This document shows, piece after piece, positions 31,407 to 38,797 of a stretch of 38,797 nt of DNA; positions within the stretch are counted from its first letter, which is position 1, and the number at the start of each line of letters is the position of its first letter. Source of the DNA: Spirochaetia bacterium (lineage in GTDB: Bacteria > Spirochaetota > Spirochaetia > Treponematales > Breznakiellaceae); the NCBI GenBank assembly GCA_026002045.1, contig BOAV01000013.1, positions 1-38,797 of the forward strand, written 5' to 3'. The notes below the pieces were generated by a model that saw only the letters and a program-made list of their open reading frames with translations, was not told the origin of the DNA and did not search any database. The translations under genes and the position numbers were made by a program.

Positions 31407-33062
31407 ATGAACAAGCGTGTTTTTGTGATCGGCCACCGGAACCCCGATACGGATTCGGTGGTGTCCGCGGCGGCCTATGCCCGGCTCAAGCAGGCCCAGG
31501 GCATGACAAACTGTTTTGCCGCAAGGGCCGGGAAGATCAACCCCCAGACCGAGTACATTCTTGACCGTTTCCACATACCCGTACCGGAGTATCTCCCGGA
31601 CCTTATCCCCCGGGCCGAATATTACCTTAACGGGGAGCCCAAGACGGTATGCGCGGATGTCACCCTCTGGGATGCTTTGGAACAGATGCAGCAGGAGGGC
31701 CTGCGGGTATTGCCCATCGTTGACAAAAACGGGGTGTACCGGAGCATGCTCCATTACCGGAACTTTGCCCGGTATATTATCGCCAACATCAACCCCAATA
31801 AAAAATCCAGCTTTCCCGTTTCCATTGATTATCTGGTACATACCCTCAGGGCCCAGCCTCTGACCCTCTTTAATAATTCGGATGTGAGGAAATCCCCCAT
31901 TGTAGTGGCGGCTGCTTATACCCAATATTTTAAAAATCATCTGGATCAGGATAATCCTGAGGATGCCCTGGTCATTGTTGGGGATCGCTGGGATGTGCAG
32001 GAATTCAGCATCAGGCGGAAAGTCCGGGCCCTGATCCTTACCAACAGCAATACCCTTGCGCCGAACCTTGAGGAACTTGCGAAGGAGAACCGGGTTTCCG
32101 TGATTAGCTGCCCCTACGATACTTCTTCCACCGCAATGCTGATCATGTACTCCGTGCCCGCCGGGGCCATGGGGGATGAATCGGTGCCATTGATGCATCT
32201 CACCGATCCGGTGAAAAAACTCCGGGAGCCCCTTTCCCGCGCCCCTTCCCGGTGTCTCCCCATTGCCGATGACGAGGGCCGGGTGGCGGGGGTCATCTTT
32301 GAAGGGGATCTTATCCAGGAACCTAATATCGAAGTGATCATGGTGGATCACAATGAACCCAGCCAGGCCATTGAGGGGATCGAACACTATAAGATCCTTG
32401 AGGTAATCGATCACCACCGGCTGGGCAATCTTTCAACCCGTTATCCCATCACCTTTATCAACAAGGTTGTGGGCGCCACCTGTACGATCATTGCCAACCT
32501 GTACCGGGAACAAGGGGTTCCTCTGGAAAAGGATATCGCCTCAATCCTGCTCTGCGGCATCCTTGCGGATACCCTGTCCCTGCACTCGGCTACCACCACC
32601 GACACGGATATTGAAACCGCAGCATATCTGTCGTCTGTCAGCGGCCTTGATGTCCAACAGCTGGGCCGGGAATTGCAGGCCATCGCAAGCCGGACCAATG
32701 CGCTGCCCGCGGAGGAACTGGTGTCGGCGGACATGAAGGAATATAACGAACAGGGTTTTGCCTTTACCGTCAGCCAGATTGAAACCGACAGCCCCGCCAG
32801 CCTTGCCGCCAGGGAGACGGAGATTCAGGCGGCCCTTGGAGTTCTCTGTGCATCGAAGAATTATCTTTTCTCTGCCCTTCTCGTGACCGATGTGACGGCC
32901 CTGGATTCCCAGCTCTTTATCGCGGGTAAAAGATCCTTTGTGAGCTTACTCAATTTTCCCAAAGCCGATGAGGGTAGTTTCATCCTCAGGGAGATCGTCT
33001 CCCGGAAGAAACAGCTTATCCCCCTGCTCGCCGAACTGATTGAAAAGATGGCCGGAGTATGA
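31407..33062 (+). CDS. ppaC: Family II manganese-dependent inorganic pyrophosphatase with CBS and DRTGG domains
   Basis: This 551-residue cytoplasmic pyrophosphatase belongs to the DHH superfamily. The N-terminus FVIGHRNPDTDSVVSA gives metal ligands. A CBS pair with a DRTGG-like insert occupies roughly residues 70-300, including CADVTLWDALEQMQQEGL and RCLPIADDEGRVAGVIFEGD. The DHH core resumes with MVDHNEPSQA and LEVIDHHRLGN, followed by a DHHA2 domain with LSLHSATTTDTD and FIAGKRSF. At about 550 residues it is the regulated form; plain forms are near 310. In characterised members the CBS domains bind adenine nucleotides and change activity. AAGGA precedes the ATG. A strong stem-loop lies right after its stop. 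Confidence 0.95.
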   Translation: MNKRVFVIGHRNPDTDSVVSAAAYARLKQAQGMTNCFAARAGKINPQTEYILDRFHIPVPEYLPDLIPRAEYYLNGEPKTVCADVTLWDALEQMQQEGLRVLPIVDKNGVYRSMLHYRNFARYIIANINPNKKSSFPVSIDYLVHTLRAQPLTLFNNSDVRKSPIVVAAAYTQYFKNHLDQDNPEDALVIVGDRWDVQEFSIRRKVRALILTNSNTLAPNLEELAKENRVSVISCPYDTSSTAMLIMYSVPAGAMGDESVPLMHLTDPVKKLREPLSRAPSRCLPIADDEGRVAGVIFEGDLIQEPNIEVIMVDHNEPSQAIEGIEHYKILEVIDHHRLGNLSTRYPITFINKVVGATCTIIANLYREQGVPLEKDIASILLCGILADTLSLHSATTTDTDIETAAYLSSVSGLDVQQLGRELQAIASRTNALPAEELVSADMKEYNEQGFAFTVSQIETDSPASLAARETEIQAALGVLCASKNYLFSALLVTDVTALDSQLFIAGKRSFVSLLNFPKADEGSFILREIVSRKKQLIPLLAELIEKMAGV

Positions 33063-33070
33063 GGGCGGAT

Positions 33071-33748
33071 TTATACCTTCAATTCATTACAGAGTAAATG
33101 AATTGAAGGTATATCCTCCTCCAGGGTGATAAAACGGGATACCTTTTCATAGAAATAGTTATCCGTCTTATCATCATTAACCGAAGAAACCTCACCGGCA
33201 ATCAGATCTCCGGAACCACTTTTGGCGCCAAAAATATGGTGCAGTCCGGGGGGCAGGGTGACGCTGCTTCCGTGCTCTACATAGAATTCTTCCCCTGGTT
33301 TTACCCTTTTCCGGTACCCGTCGGCGTAAACAATCACTTCATGCTCCATATCAGGATCGCCGTTTGGTTTTGCATTGTAGAGTTTCATGAACATAATCCC
33401 GCCGCCGCGGTTAATGATATCCTCCGTCTTGATTGCATGATAATGCATGGGCAGGCGCTGGCCTTCGGTAAGGAGGATCACCTTTTCAGCATAGGGGGTG
33501 CCTATTTTCGGATTTTTTACGTCCCCGTTTCTGATGGTAAAAAGCACGGCGCCGATAGTATTAAAATCACCCATACCAAAATCGGTAACATCCCATCCCA
33601 GCATGGTTTGCCGAATCGCCCTTGTTTGCTCCCGATCCTTCTCCCAATCTTCGGCTTTCCAGTATGCAAAGGGGGGCAGGAAAAAATTATTTTTTTTAAG
33701 CAATTCCTTTGCCCAGGCGATGGATTTTTCAATTTCCGATCGTTTCAT
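33071..33748 (-). CDS. D-lyxose/D-mannose isomerase-like cupin protein
   Basis: This 225-residue cupin resembles the D-lyxose ketol-isomerase family (E. coli homologue about 227 residues), which interconverts D-lyxose and D-xylulose and also D-mannose and D-fructose. The metal site is visible in LPMHYHAIKTEDIINRGGG (two histidines and a glutamate) and the later LPPGLHHIFGAKSG. The start is ATG 33748 (MKRSEIEKSIAWAKE), eight residues inside the open frame, with GGAGG just upstream. That places it 18 bases after the dehydrogenase stop. Its last 13 codons form one arm, loop and other arm of a hairpin. With the dehydrogenase and the LacI operators it belongs to the sugar regulon at the right end. 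Confidence 0.88.
   Translation of the reverse strand: MKRSEIEKSIAWAKELLKKNNFFLPPFAYWKAEDWEKDREQTRAIRQTMLGWDVTDFGMGDFNTIGAVLFTIRNGDVKNPKIGTPYAEKVILLTEGQRLPMHYHAIKTEDIINRGGGIMFMKLYNAKPNGDPDMEHEVIVYADGYRKRVKPGEEFYVEHGSSVTLPPGLHHIFGAKSGSGDLIAGEVSSVNDDKTDNYFYEKVSRFITLEEDIPSIHLLCNELKV
33073..33112. terminator. Perfect stem-loop inside the 3' end of the isomerase gene, facing the ppaC end
   Basis: ATACCTTCAATTCATT (33073-33088) and its exact complement (33097-33112) form a 16-bp stem with an 8-base loop. It lies 10 bases after the ppaC stop and covers the last codons of the isomerase gene. It is well placed to stop or stabilise both converging transcripts, although no long U-run follows on either strand. 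Confidence 0.65.
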
Positions 33749-33765
33749 GGATACCTCCAGTTCAA

Positions 33766-34764
33766 TTACCATGGTTTAATAACTATTTTTCCGTTATTTT
33801 TCAGGACCAACTCTTCAAAGGCGCTTTGGGCATCGCTCAGGGCAAAACGATGGGTGATGAGCTTGTCCAAATTGGCCGCATGACGCAGTATGGCGTACAT
33901 CCCTTCGGCATCGTTCATGTTGTAATGCCAAATGCCGACCAGGCTCAGCCCCTTGGCAATAAAATCCTCACTGGGACGGATCGGTATTTCGGTATGGTTT
34001 TGCCCGATAAGGGTAAGGGTCCCCAGGCGGTCCAGGGAATCAAGGGCAAGACGTTCAGCTTTGGAACTGCCGGAACACTCAATGCCCTTGAGCAGGGGGG
34101 CCTTACTCTTGGCTGCCTCTATCTGTTTTGCGATATCCGGATCCTCGGGGTCCAGCATGGCATCGGCCCCCAAGTCCTGGGCCAAATGACGCCGGTAGGG
34201 GTTGTTGCCCACCGCGATAACCCGAGCCCCAAGGAATTTTGCGATAGCGATTGCCCCCAGGCCTACGGGACCAAGGCCGGAAATAAGGATCGTATCAAAT
34301 GCCTGAAGGTTGAGTTGCCGGACTGCCCGGTAGGCAGGTCCCAGGGTACAACAGGCCAAGGATCCCGTGTCATAGGAAATATCATCCGGCAGAGGAGTAC
34401 AGACAAAATCCTGTACCAGGGCGTACTCGGCAAAATTGGTATCAAAGGCCGGTTTGTTTTTACAGTGGATATAATTGCCGGATCGGCAGAGATAGCACTT
34501 ACCGCACCCAGCCAAAGGGTTGAGGATAACCCGATCTCCGGCTTTGAGCATATTGGACCCTTTAACCGCTTCCACAATACCGGTCCCCTCATGACCATAC
34601 ACGGTCTTACTATAGGGTAACCGCTCTTCCGATAAGAATGCCTTCTTATCCCCTCCGCAAATCGGCGCGGACATGATTTTTATTAATACCCACTCGTCAT
34701 GGGGTTCCGGAAGGGAGACTTCTTCCAAATAGGCCTTTTTATTATGCAAAGCAAGTCTCTTCAT
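33766..34764 (-). CDS. Zinc-dependent medium-chain alcohol/polyol dehydrogenase
   Basis: This 332-residue MDR-family dehydrogenase oxidises alcohols, probably sugars or polyols, with NAD(P). Catalytic zinc ligands lie in APICGGDKKAF near residue 36 and YGHEGTGIVE near 56-65. The structural zinc lobe is CGKCYLCRSGNYIHC near 87-101. The Rossmann motif is ISGLGPVGLGAIAIAK near 160-175. It is the first gene of a two-gene operon with the isomerase-like cupin and is divergent from the LacI gene, with a LacI-type operator in its leader. A polyol or threonine-type substrate is possible; the neighbours favour a sugar or polyol. Confidence 0.9.
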   Translation of the reverse strand: MKRLALHNKKAYLEEVSLPEPHDEWVLIKIMSAPICGGDKKAFLSEERLPYSKTVYGHEGTGIVEAVKGSNMLKAGDRVILNPLAGCGKCYLCRSGNYIHCKNKPAFDTNFAEYALVQDFVCTPLPDDISYDTGSLACCTLGPAYRAVRQLNLQAFDTILISGLGPVGLGAIAIAKFLGARVIAVGNNPYRRHLAQDLGADAMLDPEDPDIAKQIEAAKSKAPLLKGIECSGSSKAERLALDSLDRLGTLTLIGQNHTEIPIRPSEDFIAKGLSLVGIWHYNMNDAEGMYAILRHAANLDKLITHRFALSDAQSAFEELVLKNNGKIVIKPW

Positions 34765-34792
34765 TAAATCTGCCCCTTTGCTTCCTTTCTAT

Positions 34793-34811
34793 TCAAGATA
34801 AACGATTTACC
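34793..34811 (-). promoter_or_regulatory. LacI-family operator before the dehydrogenase-isomerase operon
   Basis: GGTAAATCGTTTATCTTGA on the minus strand matches the operator before the lacI-type gene at 17 of 19 positions. It covers the predicted transcription start of the dehydrogenase promoter, so bound repressor would block it. Confidence 0.75.
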
Positions 34812-34819
34812 TTATATTG

Positions 34820-34849
34820 ATAATAATGGCATTATAATTACCCTGTCAA
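34820..34849 (-). promoter_or_regulatory. Promoter of the dehydrogenase-isomerase operon
   Basis: On the minus strand TTGACA (34849-34844) and TATTAT (34825-34820) are separated by 18 bp. The LacI-type operator begins nine bases after the -10 box. Confidence 0.6.
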
Positions 34850-34954
34850 TGGTCCAATAAAACAAAAATGATCAAAAATATCGAGTATTAGGGATAATAA
34901 ATAGATATAAATACGGTGGTATAATACTATTTCTCAATTTATTATAAATTTTTG

Positions 34955-34986
34955 TTGACAACCAGTATAAGTCATGGTACTATAAT
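34955..34986 (+). promoter_or_regulatory. Promoter of the LacI/ABC importer operon
   Basis: TTGACA at 34955-34960 is followed either by TACTAT (34978-34983, 17-bp spacer) or by a perfect TATAAT (34981-34986, 20-bp spacer). The operator starts at 34989, at the likely transcription start. Confidence 0.6.
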
Positions 34987-34988
34987 TA

Positions 34989-35007
34989 GGTAAAACGTTT
35001 AACTTGA
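34989..35007 (+). promoter_or_regulatory. LacI-family operator before the regulator gene
   Basis: GGTAAAACGTTTAACTTGA has an AAACGTTT core typical of LacI/GalR operators and is near-palindromic. It matches the operator of the divergent operon at 17 of 19 positions. Its place just after the -10 box predicts repression of lacI and probably of the importer genes that follow. Confidence 0.8.
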
Positions 35008-35023
35008 GAAGGTTGTTTGGAAG

Positions 35024-36073
35024 ATGCGAAGTACCTTAAAAGACCTTGCCCGAGAGACCGGGTTGTCTGTGGCGACTGTTTCTCTTGTGTTGAATAAGAA
35101 GCGGCATAAAATTCCCACCGTCACCCAGGAACGGATCTTCACTGCCGCTCAAAACCTGAATTACCGCCCGAATCAGCTCGCGGTAAGCCTGGTAAAGCAG
35201 CAATCCATGACCATCGGGGTTATCGTACCGGACATAAGCAAATACTTTTTTTCGGAATTTACCCTTGGTGTGGAGGAAGAAGCGAGGCGAAGCGGTTTTA
35301 ACATCATCCTGAGCAATAGCATGAACCAATGGGAATTAAGCGGTGAGTGCCTTGAAATGTTAAGCGGCCGGTGTGTTGATGCAATTATTATGGCCCCTTC
35401 ATCGGATACCACCCATGATCGCCTGTTAAAGTTAAAACCGGTTATTGAAAAATCCCATATCCCCACGATTCTGATCGGCAGGGATGGGGGAGAGCTCGGC
35501 TGTTCTTTCATTATTGTTAATCAATCCGCCGGAGCGTACCAGGCGATCAAACATCTTCTTGATCTGGGGCATAGAAAAATCGCACTGCTCACGGGTTCTC
35601 TGAATCTCAGCAATACCCAGGAGCGAATTGAAGGATGCCGCCGCGCCTTTGAGGAAGCAGGAATAGCCTTTGATCCATCCTGTATTTTTGAAGGGCAATA
35701 CGATTATGATTCCGGGCTTATCCATGCGGAGAAAGTTGCTGAGGCAGGGTATACCGCGGTATTCGCTTTTTCCGACACCATTGCCTGCGGCGTGTATCGT
35801 ACCTTTATAAAAAAAGGTATCCGTATTCCCCAGGATATTTCGGTTGTTGGATTTGACAATGTACCCTTTGCCCAGATGCTTTCCGTCCCCCTGACGACCA
35901 TAAACCAGCTGGCCCATACGATTGGTATGGAAGCGGCAGCCTGCGCAATCAGGGAAAGCTCTGTTAACAATATTGCCGCGGGGGTTGCAAAAAAAAGGAT
36001 CATTTATGATCCGGAATTAATTGAGCGGGAGAGTACCTGCCCGCCGTTATCGAGGGAAGATGGGTTTTGTTAA
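35024..36073 (+). CDS. LacI/GalR family transcriptional regulator
   Basis: This 349-residue repressor has an N-terminal helix-turn-helix (TLKDLARETGLSVATVSLVL, residues 4-23) and a hinge helix near 50-58 (NYRPNQLAVSL). The rest is a periplasmic-binding-protein-like sensor domain with GVIVPDISKYFFSEFTLG and SVVGFDNVPFAQMLSVPLTTI. It should bind a sugar or sugar phosphate as effector. Two near-identical 19-bp operators, one in its own leader and one in the leader of the divergent dehydrogenase operon, are its probable targets. It is followed after 33 bases by the sugar-binding protein gene, consistent with a local regulator of the importer. The effector is unknown; a pentose or hexose handled by the isomerase is likely. 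Confidence 0.95.
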   Translation: MRSTLKDLARETGLSVATVSLVLNKKRHKIPTVTQERIFTAAQNLNYRPNQLAVSLVKQQSMTIGVIVPDISKYFFSEFTLGVEEEARRSGFNIILSNSMNQWELSGECLEMLSGRCVDAIIMAPSSDTTHDRLLKLKPVIEKSHIPTILIGRDGGELGCSFIIVNQSAGAYQAIKHLLDLGHRKIALLTGSLNLSNTQERIEGCRRAFEEAGIAFDPSCIFEGQYDYDSGLIHAEKVAEAGYTAVFAFSDTIACGVYRTFIKKGIRIPQDISVVGFDNVPFAQMLSVPLTTINQLAHTIGMEAAACAIRESSVNNIAAGVAKKRIIYDPELIERESTCPPLSREDGFC

Positions 36074-36106
36074 AACCTGTTAAATTTTTTTGGAGGAGAA
36101 AGGAAA

Positions 36107-37402
36107 ATGAAAAAACGAAGGGTTTTTGTTTTGTTCCTGGCGGTTTCCCTGATTGGGATTGTTTTCACGCGGCCTGAGTCGGCCTTTGCCGGCGGTTCAA
36201 AGGAACCGGCAAAGGGCGGAAAGACGGTTGTCAGGGTGCTCTACCATATTTCTAACCAGGGCGCTCAGACAAGAGCCTTGCATAACGAATTTATGGCTGC
36301 CCATCCGGATATCGAAATTGTCTATGATGAGTTGCCGGTTGGCGGGTATATGAGCGCGGTAATGACCCAGCTTGCATCGGGCAGCGCAAATTATGATGTC
36401 ATCAATTTTAACAATTCATTGATGAGCGCCGCAGTACCTGATGGTCATTTTGTAAATATGTCCAACCTTATCAAGGCCAAAGGGTATAATACTTCCGGTT
36501 TCAGCCCCGCCTTTTCGACCACTGTTATGCTGGATGACGATAGTACCTGGTGGGGGCTTCCCTGGAGGGGGGACCTGAAGGTTCTGCTCTACAACACGGA
36601 ACTCTATGCGAAAGCCGGTATTACCCAGCCCCCCAGGACCTGGGATGACCTTGTTGCGGCTGCGAAAAAAATTAACAACCCTGCGGCAGGTCAATACGGA
36701 ATGATCATCGCCGGAGCGAGCACCTTCCTGTATGACTACATGGTTGATTATCTTAGCCAGGCGGGGAACCCCATATTCAAGGCCGACGGAACACCGACAT
36801 TTAATACCCCGGAAGCCGTTAAGATGATTAACATCTTTAAGGAACTGCTTACCTATTCCCCGGAAGGCACCATGAGCTACGACCTGGCGACGGCGAATAC
36901 CGCTTTTGCACAGGGTAAAACCGCCCATCTTTTAAACTGGGCCTACGCTTATACCCTGGCGGAGGATCCTTCCCAGTCGGTGGTGGTGGGAAAAGTCGGT
37001 ACCACGGTTCCTCCCACGGTTACGACGTTCAGATCCCGGACCAGCGGATGGGGATTGGGTATCAACTCCAAGAGCAAAGTACAGGATGCCGCCTTTGAGT
37101 ATATTAAATGGGCGACCTCTCCGGAAGTTGAGAAGAGGGTTATCGTCAACGGCGGTGACTGTGATCCGGTAAACACGGTTAACTTTAGTGATCCCGATGT
37201 CATTAAGGCGGCGCCGATTATCGCTTCTTTTAATGAAATAATTAAAAGCGGTGAGCCCTATGCGGTGCCGAAATTCCCCGAATTGACTGAAAGCCGTACC
37301 ATTATCGAAACCTATCTGGCTCAGGCTATGCTGGGGCAGATTGAGCCCAAGGCGGCTCTTGACCGGATGGAACGGGAAATCCTCACCGCAATCGGTAAAT
37401 AG
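36107..37402 (+). CDS. ABC transporter sugar-binding protein (family 1 solute-binding)
   Basis: This 431-residue extracytoplasmic solute-binding protein is of the maltose/multiple-sugar type. A signal peptide covers about residues 1-28: MKKRR basic start, hydrophobic core, and an AFA cleavage site before GGSKE. No lipobox cysteine is seen, so it is probably soluble in the periplasm. The mature part shows VVRVLYHISNQGAQT, ASGSANYDVINFNN and a C-terminal sugar-binding lobe with TSGWGLGINSKSK. A strong GGAGGAGAAAGG ribosome binding site precedes the ATG. It is followed by a large hairpin and then two permease genes, so it is the substrate-capture part of the importer. The ATPase subunit is not in view. 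Confidence 0.94.
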   Translation: MKKRRVFVLFLAVSLIGIVFTRPESAFAGGSKEPAKGGKTVVRVLYHISNQGAQTRALHNEFMAAHPDIEIVYDELPVGGYMSAVMTQLASGSANYDVINFNNSLMSAAVPDGHFVNMSNLIKAKGYNTSGFSPAFSTTVMLDDDSTWWGLPWRGDLKVLLYNTELYAKAGITQPPRTWDDLVAAAKKINNPAAGQYGMIIAGASTFLYDYMVDYLSQAGNPIFKADGTPTFNTPEAVKMINIFKELLTYSPEGTMSYDLATANTAFAQGKTAHLLNWAYAYTLAEDPSQSVVVGKVGTTVPPTVTTFRSRTSGWGLGINSKSKVQDAAFEYIKWATSPEVEKRVIVNGGDCDPVNTVNFSDPDVIKAAPIIASFNEIIKSGEPYAVPKFPELTESRTIIETYLAQAMLGQIEPKAALDRMEREILTAIGK

Positions 37403-37413
37403 TTTTTTCTTTC

Positions 37414-37452
37414 CTGATTACAGAACCGGATTTTTTCCGGTTCTGTAATCAG
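37414..37452 (+). terminator. Intergenic hairpin between the binding protein and permease genes
   Basis: CTGATTACAGAACCGG (37414-37429) and its exact complement (37437-37452) form a 16-bp stem, extendable to 17, with a T-rich loop. There is no U-run after it. In this position, as in malE-malF-type operons, such a hairpin usually protects the upstream mRNA or partly ends transcription so that the binding protein is made in excess. Confidence 0.75.
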
Positions 37453-37484
37453 AACATGGGTTACATTATTTGGGGAGAAACAGT

Positions 37485-38381
37485 TTGAATCCAATACCCT
37501 CTCACCGGAATCTTAAAAACCAAAACAGACAGGGTGTATTATTTATCCTGCCTGCATTTTTTATTTACATCACTATTATTTTGTTTCCCCTAGGCTATTC
37601 TTTCTTTATGTCTCTTTCCCGTTATAATTTGGCGAAAATATCTCAGGGTATAAAATTTGTAGGCTTGTCCAATTATATCAGTTTTTTAACCAGTGACAAT
37701 TTTTGGCATTCCTTTGGTATTACCGCACAGTTTACCGTTGAGGCGGTGATCATTGAGGTTGTCCTCGGCTTTTTCATCGCAATTCTGTTAAACTCCCCGT
37801 TCCGGGGTAAACGTTTTGTGCGTACCGCCATTTTGATACCCCTTATGACATCTCAAGTGGCGACCTCGGCCCTGTTTGTCACTCTGCTGAATGATCAATT
37901 TGGGCTTATCAGTAATTTGATCCGGGCGCTCGGGGTGCATCCGCCTAATTTTCTTGCGGATCCAAAGATCATCATGCATGTCATGGTGGGGATGGATATA
38001 TGGCAGCAGGTGCCCTTTGTATTTATTATCGCCCTGGCCGGGCTGCAGTCGGTTCCGCCCGAGCTTTATGAGAGCGGCCGGGTTGACGGGGCAAACGGAT
38101 GGCACATGTTATGGCATATTACCCTGCCGCTTATGAAGCCGATTATCAATATTATAGTTCTGATACGTTTAATGGATGCCTTCCGGGTATTCGATCGTAT
38201 ATGGATGCTGACCAAAGGCGGTCCGGGGATAGCCACGACGGTACTTACGGTATACAGCTACCGTCAAACCTTTGAGAATTTTAATGTGGGCGCCGGTTCG
38301 GCTATTTCCTGGGTTATTTTTATTATTGTAGCGGCGATGAGCGGGATATACTCAAAAATTTCATCCCGTTACCAGAACTAG
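37485..38381 (+). CDS. ABC sugar transporter permease (MalF/UgpA-like)
   Basis: This 298-residue inner-membrane permease has about six membrane segments, the first being GVLFILPAFFIYITIILFPL. The cytoplasmic EAA loop that contacts the ATPase is visible near the C-terminus (YESGRVDGANGWHMLWHITL). The start is TTG 37485, because GGGGAG at 37472-37477 lies seven bases upstream. An earlier in-frame TTG at 37470 would itself overlap that ribosome binding site. It forms the transport channel with the next permease. The ATPase is probably a shared subunit elsewhere or lies beyond the window edge. Confidence 0.92.
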   Translation: MNPIPSHRNLKNQNRQGVLFILPAFFIYITIILFPLGYSFFMSLSRYNLAKISQGIKFVGLSNYISFLTSDNFWHSFGITAQFTVEAVIIEVVLGFFIAILLNSPFRGKRFVRTAILIPLMTSQVATSALFVTLLNDQFGLISNLIRALGVHPPNFLADPKIIMHVMVGMDIWQQVPFVFIIALAGLQSVPPELYESGRVDGANGWHMLWHITLPLMKPIINIIVLIRLMDAFRVFDRIWMLTKGGPGIATTVLTVYSYRQTFENFNVGAGSAISWVIFIIVAAMSGIYSKISSRYQN

Positions 38382-38400
38382 CATAAGAGGGATGGGCTGT

Positions 38401-38797
38401 ATGGTACAAAATAAAATACAAAAAATCATTTTTCAGACGCTGAAGTATCTTATTGTCTGCATCGTACTTGGGTTTTTTCTTTTTCCAATTATTTGGAATA
38501 TCTCCAATTCATTTAAGGTGAATGTTAATATATTCAAATGGCCGCCCCAGCTTGTATTTAAGCCGCAGTTTGACGCGTATCTTAAGATCGCAGGCAAGCA
38601 TAACTTTTTTCGTTATTTTATGAACAGCGTGGTGATGGCGATTTCCACTACGATTCTGACATCCTTTGTCGGCGCCATGGCTGCTTATGGTTTTACCATC
38701 TTTGATTTTAGGGGGAGAAAGCAGCTCATGACCGCCTCAATTTCACTGAAGATGGTTCCGGCTATAACCCTGATATTACCCTTATTCCTGATACTCC
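38401..38797 (+). CDS. ABC sugar transporter permease (MalG-like), truncated by the window end
   Basis: The N-terminal 132 codons of the second permease are visible and the frame runs off the right edge. After MVQNKIQKII comes a membrane segment (YLIVCIVLGFFLFPIIWNIS), then a loop with FKWPPQLVFKPQFDAYLKI that is typical of MalG-family proteins, then further membrane segments containing NSVVMAISTTILTSFVGAMA. It begins 19 bases after the first permease. AGAGGG upstream favours ATG 38401 over the in-frame ATG at 38392, which is too close to that site. Confidence 0.9.
   Translation, partial: MVQNKIQKIIFQTLKYLIVCIVLGFFLFPIIWNISNSFKVNVNIFKWPPQLVFKPQFDAYLKIAGKHNFFRYFMNSVVMAISTTILTSFVGAMAAYGFTIFDFRGRKQLMTASISLKMVPAITLILPLFLIL

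Noticed and set aside
31395..32417. Minus-strand open frame of 340 codons
   Set aside because: It is antisense to the pyrophosphatase gene, which has all family motifs. The reverse frame has none.
33709..34620. Plus-strand open frame of 303 codons
   Set aside because: It lies opposite the zinc dehydrogenase, whose zinc and Rossmann motifs are intact.

Overview
The window looks like the chromosome of an anaerobic, gut-type bacterium, most likely a spirochaete (Treponema-like). The reasons are a moderate-GC sequence with AT-rich promoters, a sugar-binding protein whose signal peptide ends in an AFA-GGSKE junction of a type common in treponemes, and an anaerobic selenium/molybdenum purine-catabolism island. 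The species call is inference. Uric-acid-rich guts such as those of termites would fit.

Layout. Bases 2-1624 hold the 3' part of a type III restriction subunit, followed by a nitroreductase gene (1706-2227). On the minus strand, 8889 to 2229 is a tightly coupled operon: selD (frameshifted), yedF, a DUF3343 Se/S-carrier-like gene, yqeC, and the three subunits of a molybdenum hydroxylase (Mo, FAD, 2Fe-2S). yqeB lies on the plus strand (8967-9776). A second minus-strand operon of twelve genes runs from 27080 to 9771: ygeX, ygeY, ygeW, carbamate kinase, a urate/xanthine permease, ygfK, ssnA, ridA, a hydantoinase, an xdhD-type fused hydroxylase, and a YjiM/YjiL-like pair (2-hydroxyacyl-CoA dehydratase-like protein, frameshifted, and its ATPase activator). 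It has a near-consensus sigma-70 promoter at 27121-27149. Divergent from it is a two-gene radical SAM/glycosyltransferase operon (27279-29731). Next come a 215-bp inverted-repeat element, a minus-strand mocA plus YheO/DauR-like regulator pair, and a CBS/DRTGG-type manganese pyrophosphatase. The right end (33071 onward) is a sugar locus: a D-lyxose-isomerase-like gene and a zinc dehydrogenase divergent from a LacI regulator and an ABC sugar importer that runs off the window.

How it works together. The purine island resembles the E. coli yge/ygf/yqe region and the uric-acid clusters described in gut anaerobes. The permease imports purine, Mo hydroxylases and YgfK do the redox chemistry, SsnA and the hydantoinase open rings, and YgeY, YgeW and YgeX lead through carbamoyl and diaminopropionate intermediates to pyruvate and ammonia. 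Carbamate kinase can recover ATP from carbamoyl phosphate. SelD, YedF, DUF3343, YqeB, YqeC and MocA are the maturation set for a selenium-containing Mo cofactor.

The most unusual signal is a 13-bp motif, TTAGTAWTACTGT, found five times exactly, once with one mismatch and once partially. All copies lie between 10.3 and 20.8 kb, mostly inside genes as in-frame AGT-AWT-ACT codons. Other points of note are the reductase pair inside the purine operon, two long CACAGAGG inverted-repeat elements inside operons, a probable leaderless yqeB mRNA, paired LacI operators, and two probable single-base frameshifts.
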